A stretch of 64,000 bases of DNA from Mesostigma viride (Eukaryota > Streptophyta > Mesostigmatophyceae > Mesostigmatales > Mesostigmataceae): contig RPFO01000027.1 in the NCBI GenBank assembly GCA_009746045.1, forward strand, positions 2,118,202 through 2,182,201, in the 5' to 3' direction. Each line of letters opens with the position of its first letter. The first letter of the stretch is position 1. Positions 9,372 through 20,438 of the stretch are shown one piece after another. Below the pieces are notes generated by a model, which saw only the letters and a program-made list of their open reading frames with translations, was not told the DNA's origin and ran no database searches. The translations under genes and the position numbers were made by a program.

Positions 9372-12300
9372 TCACTTCAGACTGTAACCAGGGTTCATCA
9401 ACCCATACAAGACCTGGTATTGTGGTCCTGCTGCTTGTGGCACCTTGGTCAGTGCATCTGCAGCATTGTCTTTGTCCCTGACGTGGGCTTTAGACTCCAG
9501 GTACTTGCATTCCTGTTTTAGCACAATCCAATCCAGGTCCGAGTGTACAGCCAAAGGATTGGCAAGGAAAGAGATGATAGATTGAGAGTCAGTCAGCAAA
9601 TGTGCTTTCACTCCTGCAGAGCTACCAGCCTGGTGTTGAAGCCAGACCAGCAAGTGATTGAGATACCTTGCATGCAAGACAGAAGATACCACAGCCCTGC
9701 ATTCAGCTACATTGCTACTCACAGCTTTCCTCTTGTGCAATCTACTGAACCAGGAGACTAGTGACTTCTTCCCACCTTGGTTATGCAGGAAAAACAATCC
9801 AGCCTCTCTGGCTTGAACCTTGGTAACTACCCTGGACTCCATTGAACTATCCATCATGCACGTGATGTGAATGGGAGTAAACAGGTCCAGTGAGTGAAGC
9901 ATCAAAGGTGGACCATCATGCAACAACTGCTTGATTGCCCGTGCTCCTACCTCCTGTAGTACCTCATCATCTACCCTGCTCACAAAAGCCAGGTGGGGTG
10001 CACATGTAGCACATAGCCAACCAAGCTTGCCTCTAATGGTAGGGCACATGTCAGGGGTGATGTGAACAGGCAGGACATCCAGACAAGACTTAATGTATTC
10101 AGCAGAGGCCTGCATGGAACAAACCCAGCTGCCCTGCTGCTGCAGCAACTCAAGCATCATGCCACAGAACTTGACTGGCTCCTTGCCCAGCTCTAGCTGC
10201 TTGCCAATCTCAAAACTGGCAGACACCTGAGCTATGAAAGCATCCACTGCAGCTCTAGGACCTGAGATTAACTGATCATCCCCATGCCAGACAAACATCA
10301 TCATTCCATCAGGGTGTGGGATGACAAACAAGCAAGGGTCAATGTCATCATAGGTGGCCCCTAGCTTCATGAATACCTCCTGTGCAGACAGCCTAAAAAT
10401 TTTTGGAGCTGACTGCAACCCTTCAACCCCCAGGTTTGGCCTCAACAAGGGTTGAACAATATCCCTGTGCCACACCTTAGGAGTATTCACCACGTATACC
10501 TGACCTCTCCAGACCTGCTGTGCTATGGCAGGGTCCCCCTTTAGAAAGGCTCTTTTGATATCTGTGGCTTTACACACATAATCCTTCCCTGTATTAAGCT
10601 GATGCAAAAACAAGGAAAGCAACACCTTGAGAGACGTTTGCTGAATACCAGGAGTATAAAGCTCAGCCTCTGTCAGCTCTGTAGAGCCCCTGAACTCAGT
10701 GACACATGGCCTAGCATGGAAAATGGGTGGTCCCCCATCAGCCTGAGGTTTATGCTTGCACACAAACTTTAACCTTAGCTTCTTGGCTCCAGCTGGCATA
10801 GCATCAAGAGGAGTCACAGGTGGTGTGTGTGTGGGACTACGTGCATCTGGAACAACCCACTCCTCCCTGGCTTTGGTAAAAGCCTCAAGCCACTTAAGAA
10901 ACCCAATCTGCGTCTGGCAGTCCCGTACAATATCATCATAGGACAGGGGAGACATGGATGCAACATCCCATCTACCAAGCCCAAACGCTGAAGGGTGTAG
11001 CTTTTGAGAGTGTATGAGGTCCTCCACACACGGTTCCTGACCTGGGAGGTACTTGGGCTTAACTGCATTGATGGCAGCATCCAACCCAGTGCTAATCTGG
11101 CTCAAAGGGATTTTAAAATGATCTAGAGGCACCTGTCCTACCCCTGCCACACTCAACCTCCCAGCTGAGATGACAACACCAGGGTAAGATACAAAAGGTT
11201 CCCCTAACAGGGCATTCCCTGAGTAACCCTCAACCACCTGAAATGGAGTGGGCATACCCAAGATTTGAATGCTCACCTGACCTTTGACCTGCATTTTGGT
11301 TTTGCCTGAAAAATCTGACACTCTAGCCCATGGTGAGGCCTTCATTTTCAGACCAGATACAGCTTCTGCACTGATGATACTCACCTGTGCTTGGGTGTCT
11401 ACAGCCAAAATACTAGGATCTTGACCTGCATCCCCTACAGCATTGACCTGTGCTGTACCTGTTGCCACAACTGCTTTAGTGTTGTGTGCCTTGTGCAAGG
11501 CCTTAAGAATCTCAGCAAATGACTTCCTGGGAACGACAGGATCTGCTCTATTTTGTGACTCCTCCAGGTGTGAGGGAGGTGCTACCTGCTGCTCACCCTG
11601 TGCACCGTCCTCCTGCCCAGGTGGACTATTGGGTTGTAGTGGGGCTGCACTACTGAGGAACACAGGAGCTTCTACTGTGGTACTAGTGCTTGCATCAATG
11701 ACGTCCTTAGCCAATTCATTGGGTGAGATCAATCCACCAGACTCCTGCTCTGAATCCATGTCCAAGAATTCTACCCCTGACACGTCTGCCAGTGGTGGGT
11801 AATAAAGCTTGAGTCTATGCTTGCTGACCACACGCTCTCTGTCATGTTGTATAGTGACTGCAGTCCCTTCTTCATGAATTTTGGTGACTACAGCTGGACC
11901 GTGCCATCTGGCAGAGTGTGCTCTTCCTCTGTCACCCTCTCTGAAAAACAACACATGGTCCCCCACTTCAAACACAGGCCTGGCATTATTTTTGTCTTTC
12001 TTTGCCAGCAACTTGGCTAAGTGCTGCCTTTGTGTGTTGTAGTGAGTGTGTACCTCTGAAGCATAGCTGCCTGACTGAAGGCCAGTTGGGGTGATTTCCC
12101 CAAAAGGTGAGGACATTATTGGTTTGGCGTTTAGCTGGGTAGTCACCCCTGCTGCCCAAGATGCCCTGTCAGCATAGCTACCAGAGTCAGCCAACCTGGA
12201 TGGCATTTTTCTTATCACATCCCTGATGGCTCTCATGGTACGTTCTACCAACCCCTGACGTTCATGATCTTGAGCCCCAGACACTTCTATCTTGGGCAGG

Positions 12301-13112
12301 TCATTCCTGTCCTGGATGCAGAGAAACTGCTGATCCAGCATTACTTTTTCAATGGGGTGAAAACGTGCCAAGGCTATCTGTAAAGCTCTGTGCAGCTGCT
12401 CTTTATCCATCCCAGGCAGGGGCTCCACTACCACAAACCTTGACCAGGCATCCTTTATGACTAGGTAGTATACCGTGTCCTTCACCACGTGTATAACATC
12501 CCCAACCAGTTTGCCTCTAGCCAGTGGTGGTGTGGCCACATGCCATTTTCTGGGCTTAGGAGCATATAGCTGACATTGCTCACAGTGCTTACGTACGTGC
12601 CTGCACATCTGTTCCAGATCATGGCCTTGTATTTTATTGGCTAGCCTTTCAGCCACAGCCTCATGGCCCATAACCTTGTGCAGTTGCTCTGCTAGAGCAC
12701 CATACGTGATTACCTTTTCTGCTGCTGCACTAAGTGAAGCTATGGTGGGGTCACGCATCATGTGTGACAGTGTCATGTCATATGCCACTTCCCAATCCAC
12801 ATCATCACACTCAGGCAACACTTGGCAGACAGAAGGTAACAGGAAACCATTTGTGAAAAATGGTGAGGGTAGCTTACAGGAGTCACCCTGCTCTGCCGCC
12901 CCCGCGCGGTTGTAGCGCCCTGGCGTGGTCTTGTTGTGCCTGGGTGCCGTGCAGCGCGCTCCTGCTGCAATGGGGTGACGTGTTTTCCAGCATCCAGGAC
13001 AAACATCAACGTCAGAACCATAGTCGGGTTTGCCTTTCCAGCAGTCATCTTTTAGATGCCCCTTACAAAGGCACCTAGTACAATGTTTGGTGGGGTCATG
13101 AAGAAGCCTCCC
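9372..13112 (-). CDS. pol of element A: zinc motifs, integrase, retropepsin-like, RT, RNase H
   Basis: One open frame of about 1,245 codons. Order: CCHC knuckle CTRCLCKGHLKDDC and a second Cys2-His-Cys motif (CPGCWKTRH...C); integrase with an HHCC domain (HKVMGH ... CEQC), GDVIH, LDQQF and GLVERTMR as the D, D, E triad; a C-terminal GPA module (RWHGPAVVTKI); a linker; a retropepsin-like domain (ILAVDTQAQVSII ... NALLGEPF, about 11150-11420); copia-type RT (DIKRAFLKGD, IDPCLFV, active box FVWHGDDQLISG near 10290); RNase H (VSSNVAECRAV, LLTDSQSI, DNAADALTKVP). The protease sits after integrase, the reverse of classical copia. Domain assignments rest on motifs I can read. Confidence 0.88.
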   Translation of the reverse strand, partial: GRLLHDPTKHCTRCLCKGHLKDDCWKGKPDYGSDVDVCPGCWKTRHPIAAGARCTAPRHNKTTPGRYNRAGAAEQGDSCKLPSPFFTNGFLLPSVCQVLPECDDVDWEVAYDMTLSHMMRDPTIASLSAAAEKVITYGALAEQLHKVMGHEAVAERLANKIQGHDLEQMCRHVRKHCEQCQLYAPKPRKWHVATPPLARGKLVGDVIHVVKDTVYYLVIKDAWSRFVVVEPLPGMDKEQLHRALQIALARFHPIEKVMLDQQFLCIQDRNDLPKIEVSGAQDHERQGLVERTMRAIRDVIRKMPSRLADSGSYADRASWAAGVTTQLNAKPIMSSPFGEITPTGLQSGSYASEVHTHYNTQRQHLAKLLAKKDKNNARPVFEVGDHVLFFREGDRGRAHSARWHGPAVVTKIHEEGTAVTIQHDRERVVSKHRLKLYYPPLADVSGVEFLDMDSEQESGGLISPNELAKDVIDASTSTTVEAPVFLSSAAPLQPNSPPGQEDGAQGEQQVAPPSHLEESQNRADPVVPRKSFAEILKALHKAHNTKAVVATGTAQVNAVGDAGQDPSILAVDTQAQVSIISAEAVSGLKMKASPWARVSDFSGKTKMQVKGQVSIQILGMPTPFQVVEGYSGNALLGEPFVSYPGVVISAGRLSVAGVGQVPLDHFKIPLSQISTGLDAAINAVKPKYLPGQEPCVEDLIHSQKLHPSAFGLGRWDVASMSPLSYDDIVRDCQTQIGFLKWLEAFTKAREEWVVPDARSPTHTPPVTPLDAMPAGAKKLRLKFVCKHKPQADGGPPIFHARPCVTEFRGSTELTEAELYTPGIQQTSLKVLLSLFLHQLNTGKDYVCKATDIKRAFLKGDPAIAQQVWRGQVYVVNTPKVWHRDIVQPLLRPNLGVEGLQSAPKIFRLSAQEVFMKLGATYDDIDPCLFVIPHPDGMMMFVWHGDDQLISGPRAAVDAFIAQVSASFEIGKQLELGKEPVKFCGMMLELLQQQGSWVCSMQASAEYIKSCLDVLPVHITPDMCPTIRGKLGWLCATCAPHLAFVSRVDDEVLQEVGARAIKQLLHDGPPLMLHSLDLFTPIHITCMMDSSMESRVVTKVQAREAGLFFLHNQGGKKSLVSWFSRLHKRKAVSSNVAECRAVVSSVLHARYLNHLLVWLQHQAGSSAGVKAHLLTDSQSIISFLANPLAVHSDLDWIVLKQECKYLESKAHVRDKDNAADALTKVPQAAGPQYQVLYGLMNPGYSLK

Positions 13113-13114
13113 AC

Positions 13115-14849
13115 GGTCCTTAATTTAGGACTTTGTCCTAAATTAAGGACCAATTTACTATAACCGAGGTACCGGGGGGGGGGTCACTATATGGACCGTA
13201 CCCCATGTGGACCGTACCCGGCATGATGTACCCGACCCGTGGTACCGGCACATGGTACCCGGATTCCGTACCCGGGTACCGGGTATAATGGCGGGAAAGT
13301 AGGTACCTCGACCAAAAATATAACCGATTTTGGAGCGAAAAAGTGGGTGCGGGAATGATCTGAGGTGGATATGGCGACCTGACAATCGTGGCCGGCGTTT
13401 TCACGTGCGTTTATCATTTCGGGCGCCCAGTAGCAAAAACGAAAGGTCGTTAGTTATGCTTAAAGGCTGTGAAATTTTCTGCGCAAGTTTTTATGTGTAG
13501 CGCTGTAGCACAGCGGCACAACACAAATGGGTCGCAGATCGCCTGCTCGCGGAGGGTCGATTTTGGCACAAACATGTTAGTGTATTAGCAATGGTGGTGC
13601 GAATCAAGCCAGGAAATTTTTGTGGACGATTTTGATTATAGTCTGGAGTTTATAAACGGAGTATTTGACATGGGAGCGCCTGGGCCGTGATATTCTTGCC
13701 CGATTTCCATTGTCGACCATGTTTTAGGGACGTTCAGGCTGGGCAGCGAGCGCACCTTATAGGTCTTCACTTTCGGTATTTCTTGGACCTAGAACGCAGC
13801 ACAAGCGTGGTTTATATCATTTTCGAACCGGTTGGCCAGCTTTGGTGCGCTCAGCTCTCGGAAAGCTGACCTCGCTGCGGATTTCAGCGACTTTTTTGCA
13901 ACCATCTGGAATGAGGCGACGTAAGTAGCAGGTACGTGCCGGGGTGCCCTAGATCATGAGTGTAACTGGCAACGCTGTCGTGGTGTTTTGAGTCAGTAAG
14001 CTATGCCTAAAAAGAGGGGACGCTCTCTGTGCACATAACTGTCACACATAGTTGGTTTACGTCATACAATTTTTTACGTCTCTATCTTCGTCGTCCGCTG
14101 CAGCTAAAACACACATGCGTAAGAGCAGTTTTACTCATGTGTTAGTTATAAACCATGGTCCTATGGCCTGCAGTTGTTCAGGGTGTTCTCAGACAGTATA
14201 TACAATATGGTTTAGGTGTTACATGCACCCTGAATTCGCTCACAAAGCGTTGCATGTTAGCACAACGTTGTTCTGTAACTTGATTTGGCTGCATTCATGT
14301 GTTAGTTGCAATGCAAATGCAATGTTTTTTCATCGCTGGGTGGTGGCCAGCATGTCCGTGATGTCAAAGAAGGCTTGGCATATGCTTAGAGAAAGTTTAC
14401 CGCAAGGGGTGGGCCATGTTCAAGCCGGGCAACCTCAGCAACCATGCAACCGTATATTGCATTACCTGCACCATCTGTGACACCGTGAAGCACGCGTATA
14501 TATAGAGGCAGCCACAGCAGGGTATGGCCTTGTTATACGCTGCCCCGCCATCCCAAGGCCTCGTAGGGTCCCCTAGCGCTTGTAAGATGCTCAAGGGACC
14601 GTGTGGATAGCATGGTCATGCGTTGACACTAATTGGTCCTATTGGTCCTAAATTCTCATTTTGACCAAATTCGCGGTTTGAGGCCTGCCATGGGCCAGGG
14701 TCCATTCAGGCACTAAATGTAATTATTTGAACCCAGGTTTTTGTCCAAAATTCAAAAAGTGTGTTATCTGTCAGTGGTAAAAATGCCAGGGTCAAAATTT
14801 GATGTTTGCACATATATTTTTTAATTCAAACTGGTCCTAAAATAAGGAC
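13115..14849. mobile_element. Foldback-ended non-autonomous insertion in element A
   Basis: This separates the Gly/Lys-rich end of gag from the zinc knuckle that follow each other directly in element B. The left end is a perfect hairpin: GGTCCTTAATTTAGGAC, TTT, GTCCTAAATTAAGGACC (13115-13151). The right end is GGTCCTAAAATAAGGAC (14833-14849). The body (1.7 kb) has no supported ORF; 13165-13290 is rich in GGTACC/GTACCC palindromes. A target duplication was not clear, so the exact ends are approximate. Confidence 0.7.
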
Positions 14850-15734
14850 TTTTCTTGGGAACCTCTTGTCCCCCCCTGCTGGCTTAGCACCCCCTGGCTT
14901 GCTAGCTCCCCCATTTTGTTTTCTGTTTTTATTGTTATTGTTCTTTCCCCCCCCCTTGTTTCCACCCCCCCCACTTTTGTTGTTTTTGTTTTTATCACCC
15001 CCCATTACCGCCTTTACCTGGGCTACCAGCGACTGCATCTGCTTCTTGGAGAGCCCCGTACCTGAGGCTTCCTCCCCCTTTACCTGCTTCACCTTTCCAT
15101 CCTTGGCTGCAGCAGCAAACGGCTCTAGGCATTGCTGCACATAGGCCATTGCCTTTCTGAAGTCCTCCCACTTATCCTTCAGACCTGCCAGGATTACTGA
15201 CAGGGTGGTAGGGTCCAGTTCTGCCTTTTGTAGCCATAGGTGTACTAGGTACTTGGCATTGAGCTTCTTCAGCTCCTCATCCCCTCTATGTACATGACAT
15301 ATTTTTTGTTGTCACTCACATAGTCACGCTTATTGACCTTATAGGCCTCTATCCACTGGAAGCCCTTAAGCACTTCTAAGTGCTCCCCCGTGGTAACAAG
15401 TGCCCTAAGATCAACCATGAACTGCGCCCACAACACATTTTCTGCCACGTCTACCCCGCTGCTGGCACGCTTTTGGTACAATTGTACCAACTGCTGGATA
15501 GGCTTGGCAGATTGATGGATGGGTGTGGACGCACGTAGAGAGGAAAACCAATCACGGACATTATCACTAGCGTATGCATGTGACAACTTAAACAACCACT
15601 CCCTAGCTTCGTCCTGGGTATGGCCCTCTGGCAAACCCGGAAACACTAGCTTATCCTCTTTCTTTTTTGGATCAAACCTGGGCCTATTCAAGGCCATGTT
15701 GGAGGTTGTGGTCGCTCCCGCAGGCGGCTGCTGC

Positions 15735-15772
<38 letters not shown>

Positions 15773-17374
15773 CTGCCGCTCACCGCCCTCGTGCCGTGTT
15801 GGTGCAGACTCCTGGGTGCCGTGTCCTACCCCGCCCTGGTTGCCCCCCTCGTCGCCATCCGCCCCCTCATCCCTCCTACGCTTTGGCTGCGGTGCGCATG
15901 CCTCTGCCTGCGCCCTGCGCTTGACCGGCTTCAGCGATGCCACCAGCCTGCTGACGGTGTCGGCCAACCTCCCCTGCTCGTCGGGAGACAGCGGGTGGTC
16001 GCCTTCCAGCATGGCCTGCGCCAGCTGAAGCTGCTCGATGATGTCTTCCCTGTTGGACAGGTTAGACGGCCCAGCTGCACCAGGCTGCCTGTAAACACGC
16101 GTGCGTGCGGCAGTGCCATCACGGTTGGTGATGGTCTTCTTGGGCTGCGACAAATAATAAAACATTTGGCTTGCAGAAACATCATCATCCGCACCAAGGC
16201 CAAACTCGGCTCTCACCGCTTCACCAAGCGGTCCCCTCACCGCTGTCTTACGTGCATGCTTGATCATGCGTCGTCGCTGCTTCAGGATACGCCCCTCCAT
16301 CCTGCCCACGTTGGCTTCCCACCGTGCCAGCGAGCGTCGGTAACGCTCCTGCGCCTCCTGCCTGCCAGGCGCCTCCATCTCAGCCATGCGCTGCAACTTC
16401 ATTGCCTGCGCCTTTTTCCATACCCTGAGCTCGCGGACCATCCTGTCCCGGCGCACCTGGGTGATCGACATTTTGAGCTTGATACGCTCCGCCAGCGCAA
16501 CCTGCTTCTCCCGCTCCGCCTGCTCGCGCTCCTTCTTGGCCTCTGCCGCGGCCCTCCGCGCCTGCCGACGGAGCTTGTCGGCTGTGAATGTCTCCATGCG
16601 CTTCTGCGCTTCACGCTCGATCCGCGCCACCATTGCCGGGGTCATGAGGATCTCGTCCTCAGCAGATGCCCCCGATGGACCTGTCAAAGAGAACTCCGAC
16701 TCCTGATGCACACCTAGGTGTACCTTCGGCTCCCGAGACCGACGCAGACTCTTAAAACATGCAAGGTCCCCCCGACGCATCACCTCAAACTGCTCCTCGC
16801 CAGAAGCCACCTCGCTGCGAAACAACGCCCGGCGCACGTTCTCAGCATCCGCCCTCTGCTGGGCACGAGCACGTGCGTGTGTGTCCGCGCGCCGAAACTC
16901 CCTCTCCTCGCGCTCAGCCATTGCCCTGGCAAAGCCTTCGTCTGCTGCCACCTGCCGAGAACGGACGTCGTCCTGCTCCTCGGCTGAGGAACCCGGCTGC
17001 AACCCATACAGCTCCATGGACTCCTCCTCTGCAGGAGGTGCAGAAGGTCCCGCCCCCGCCGCTGCCGCTGTCGGGGCGTAGGGAGGACCCCTCGGCCTGT
17101 TCACCACAGGCGTGGATCCCCTCCCCTGCGGATACAGGGGCACTCGCAGCACAACACTGCTATAAGAACCATCGGACCAGTGGCCCGATGAGGACGTCCC
17201 GGACGTCGACGGGTCAGCCTCCATAGACTGATTGAAGCTCCTAGCCGCCCGCTCAATCTCAGCCTGGGCGGCGAGCTCCGAGTCCGACGTCCCTGACGAC
17301 GAAGACGTCGGACTGCTGGATCGGCTCCTGGGGTACATTGGAGCCTTACCCTTGTTAGCATTTGGGTTAGACAT
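14850..17374 (-). pseudogene. gag of element A (one frameshift, then interrupted)
   Basis: Starts MSNPNANKGKAP. Ser-rich acidic N part, then a long Arg/Glu/Ala-rich, probably coiled-coil stretch, a poly-Gln run of about 17 residues, and a Gag-like helical domain (FPGLPEGHTQDEAREWLFKL, KGFQWIEAYKVNK). Near 15291 a run of four G (five in element B) shifts the frame after MYIEG; the remainder (LVHLWLQKAELD, AGLKDKWEDF, then Lys/Asn/Gly-rich) continues in another frame to the foldback insertion. The first two thirds differ strongly from gag of B, while the last third is nearly identical to it. Confidence 0.85.
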
Positions 17375-17479
17375 TTTTCGAAAAAGATGGGGTGTAGAAA
17401 ATGAAGGTTTTTTCGAAATGCGCGTTTTGCACGCTCGTCGTTCTGCTCTCGTGTGTATGTTTTTGGAGTTTTTAATGCA

Positions 17480-17858
17480 AGTTATGCAACACGAAGCTTG
17501 GAATGCTTGGGCACTGCCAAATGGCGAGTGTGTGCGTGAACGACGAGACACCTTGGCATTAGGATAATGTGGCACATATACTGCTGGCCAGCCGTCAACT
17601 ATGGCTGGCCAGACTTTGCGTAAGTTAAACTAACTTACTGATCCTGGACGGACTAACCTATCAGTTACAACCTGATCTAGTCAGTCCTAACATGACAACT
17701 ACAGTCCCGGTACTGAGGTACCGGCTCATCACATACTGAGTACAGCCACGTGTCCATGCCACGACTACTCTAGTCCAGCACCGTCCCAGTACCCAATTGG
17801 GCACCGGCGGTGCTGGCACGTGTCCACTTAGGCTACAGGCGGGAGACTTAGACTAACT
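17480..17858 (-). repeat. 5' LTR of element A
   Basis: 379-bp partner of 8604-8986. The long minus-strand frame that begins inside this LTR runs into gag, but the gag start at 17374 (MSNPNANKG) is better because it lies downstream of the LTR and leader. Confidence 0.93.
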
Positions 17859-19739
17859 AAGGTGGATAGATGATACAGACACCCATTGTGGCCAGAAATA
17901 GCTTCCAGCAGTTGTAGTTGGAGCCCATCATGTGGCAGAACCGTCACGACTAAACCCTTGCACGCAGGCGTGACTCCGTCGGCGTAGAAGCTAACCCAGT
18001 CGCCGGTTATAATTGGCTTGCGTGGGGCAGTCATCAATGCATGCCACGCAGCTGGTATCGCACTTATAAGGGTTTGCCACGCTTGCAGGGAGGGCATGTG
18101 GGAGACCCAAGTGCTGACCTCGTCGTAGCTGAGCCGTCGATACGTAGCGCCGTGCCCCAGGTAGAGGTCCAGCACCCTGACAATCGGCGGTGACGCGCGC
18201 AGAAAGCCATCATACGGGTTGTGTCCGTGGAGAGCGCCGAGGGGCTTGTTAGTAGCGTCTGTGATTAAGTCATTAAAAAAGAGTGGCTGCCGTGCCACCT
18301 CCTCTCGAGTAGTAGGAAAGACTAGGCGACCCGGCTTGAGCTTATTGTAACCTGTCCATATGCGCTGCCAGTACCATGGGAGTCCTTTGTACGAAATAAG
18401 GGTGCTGCCCAGTATTCCCGCCCCCACTTGCCACGAGGTGCCACTAGCATGGGTGGAAAGAGAGGCTAGCGTTTCACGTGCAAGCATGCAGCCAGGGTGT
18501 GTGTTAACTCCCATAAAAACGGATATCACTTGTTTAGCATACAGCGACCACAGACGCCATTGTATGTTGTGGAGCCCGAGGCCCCCGTGCACCCATGACA
18601 TGAAGGACATCTCTCTGTTGATCCATCCGTGTACCGTGTGGGAGATTAAGCCTTTCTGTTTCCAGACAAAATTGCTGCCAAGGCGTTGGATGAGCTGTGT
18701 GGTGGCATCATTGGGTGGGTGTGCTTGGCAATAATACAAGACCTTAGAGAACAACAGTTGGTTGACGATCAGGGTTCGCCCTCGTAGGCTCATGCGGTGG
18801 ACGGCCCCCCAGCGCCCTGCGGTAAGGAGAACGCCTGCAAGCTTGCCCACGTGGTTGGTTTCATCATACATGAAAGAACGTTGTTCAGCCAAGCGTCCCT
18901 CGGGTGTGCATCCGATGGGACAATTGTGCAAAAGGTGGTGATCCCCCGGCTTGACCCAGGTCACAGCCAGGTTGGGGAGGGCGTAGCGTAGGGTGTTGGT
19001 TTTGCCGATATGCAGTCCCGTGGACTTGAGCACATTGCATCGTTGTTGTGTGGCAACAGAATAGGTAGTGATATTATCCATGACAGCATGCACTTCAGGC
19101 AAAGAGATACAAACATTTGTTGTGTCATCCACATAAGCCGTTTGGAATATACCTTTGCCGTTACCTGTCGGGAAGCCCCGAATGCGAGGATCGTTCTGGT
19201 GTAGCCAGTAGAGTCCTGCGTGGGCCAGGAGAAATAGAATAGGGGACATGCAATCTCCTTGTGGTAGCGATCGTGAGCTAGCGCCGGTCGCTGACTTGTG
19301 TCCATCTATTAGTAAATACCATGCCAGGGATTTGATCATACCCATAATGACGGTCATGAGTTGTGGGCCAAATCCTAGTGCGGTTAGAATGTGTTCTAGG
19401 TATTCCCAGCACATACGGTCAAAGGCTTTTTCAAAATCCCAGAACAATATGAAACCCTCTATATCGTCGCGCCAGGCTTTTTCCACAATGTCCATGATGA
19501 GGGTAATGCTGTCGTTGATGTGGAGATTGGCCCTAAAGCCCACTTGCTCCGGACCAATGAGGAAGTCTAGGACGGTGTATAAGCGTCGTTGGATTATTTT
19601 ACTGATGATTTTGTACGCTACCGTAAGGAGACGGATTGGGCGGTAGTTTTTCCATAGAGTCTTGTCTCCTTTTTTGTACAGTAAGATAAGCGCAGATTCA
19701 GCCCATCTGCCGCTCACCTTACCGTGCCGCCAAATTTCA
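17859..19739 (-). pseudogene. LINE 1, 5'-truncated part: reverse transcriptase of an L1-type non-LTR element
   Basis: The frame reads from about 19735 (ILEIWRHGKVSGRWAESA) through the RT: YKKGDK, NYRPIRLL, GFRANLHINDS, FWDFEKAFD, LPQGDCMSPILF and the catalytic AYVDD box. The thumb and linker continue to the element A junction. The usual L1 endonuclease domain is absent, so the copy is 5'-truncated. A filler of about 20 bp with a repeated TAGTATTCT motif lies between it and the duplicated target. The reading frame is mostly intact; the element is dead because it is truncated and split. Confidence 0.9.
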
Positions 19740-19775
19740 AGAATACTACAAAGAATACTACAAAGTTTTACTTTA

Positions 19776-19905
19776 TTTTCGGGGAAATGGGTATATTTTT
19801 ATTAGCCAATTATGGACCAAAGAGGTGAGAGGGGAAATGAGTATCAGCGAATCCTAAATGAAGGTGGTCACACACGGGTGTGAAGGTCATGACAGGTGAA
19901 GGGCG
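19776..19905 (-). mobile_element. Short LINE tail (3' UTR only), older insertion
   Basis: 130 bp matching the LINE 1 3' UTR (TTTCGGGGAAATGGG ... TGACAGGTGAA on plus). It is flanked by AAGTTTTACTTTA on both sides (19763-19775 and 19906-19918), which is its target duplication. LINE 1 later inserted into the same duplicated sequence, making three copies of it. Confidence 0.8.
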
Positions 19906-19921
19906 AAGTTTTACTTTATCA

Positions 19922-20379
19922 GGCGGAGCCAATTTTCGGAAGAACCGTTAGGTTCGCCAGAATTGGCGAAGCTTATAAGGCCGTACACGTGAGAAAACAT
20001 AGGAATAGGGGATGAAAATCCGTCAATCCATACATACATACATACATACATACATACTGTTGAGAACTTTTGCGGATGACTGTAGGTGTAAGTTGGCGAT
20101 GCCATGGTAACCGGAGACGTCCGTCCTATAGTCAGCGTAAGTTGGTGCGAGAGGTCCCCAGTTCGATTCCGGTCGGATTCATTTGCAGATCGCGTTTTTC
20201 CGCGTTTTCCGCGGCCCGGCACTGAACGCAAATGGTTTTCACCTTTGCGGAGTGCCTGATCAGAATACATACATCCATACATACATCCATCCATACATAC
20301 GTACATACATCATCCACCGAATTTGTCCCGAATTTGCAAGCATAATAAGGGTGAGGTTCTTCCGAAAATTGGCTCCGCC
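19922..20379. mobile_element. Small element with 25-bp perfect terminal inverted repeats
   Basis: GGCGGAGCCAATTTTCGGAA then GAACC at 19922-19946 is repeated in inverse at 20355-20379. The 458-bp body has CATA microsatellites (20031-20057 and about 20265-20310) and a tRNA-like stretch at 20119-20180. There is no ORF of note. It is MITE-like or a composite with a SINE head. Confidence 0.65.
20119..20180 (+). ncRNA. tRNA-like / SINE-head remnant
   Basis: GTTCGATTCC (20161-20170) matches the tRNA T-loop / Pol III B box. TATAGTCAGCGTAAG upstream resembles an A box. GTCCG at the 5' end can pair with CGGAT at the 3' end. The anticodon arm is too short for a normal tRNA. The antisense frame reads RNRTGDLSHQ, a typical antisense reading of a tRNA gene. 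A relic or SINE promoter is more likely than a working tRNA. Confidence 0.35.
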
Positions 20380-20438
20380 GTAGAGTTTCAACGGGCAAGT
20401 TGCAAACACGCACGTTACTTGATTTCACTCAGACTAGA

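Larger units (their letters stand above)
8604..17858 (-). mobile_element. Copia-like LTR retrotransposon A, complete with both LTRs
   Basis: Bounded by LTRs at 8604-8986 and 17480-17858 with a 5-bp duplication AAGGT (8599-8603 and 17859-17863). It is inserted in a LINE ORF. LTR ends are AGTTA...TAACT. The 5' LTR is followed in element sense by TGCATTAAAAACTCC; the 3' LTR is preceded by the purine tract AAAGTGGG. Order in element sense: gag, two zinc motifs, integrase, retropepsin-like domain, copia-type RT, RNase H. One gag frameshift and a 1.7-kb foldback insertion disable it. Pol is otherwise one long open frame, so the insertion looks recent. Confidence 0.93.

Noticed and set aside
15519..16717. 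Plus-strand Leu/Cys-rich ORFs opposite gag of A (and similar ones opposite gag of B and C)
   Set aside because: Antisense readings of the poly-Gln and Arg/Glu-rich gag; no independent support.
20119..20180. Functional tRNA gene
   Set aside because: The anticodon arm is too short and the acceptor stem has a mismatch; kept only as a tRNA-like remnant.
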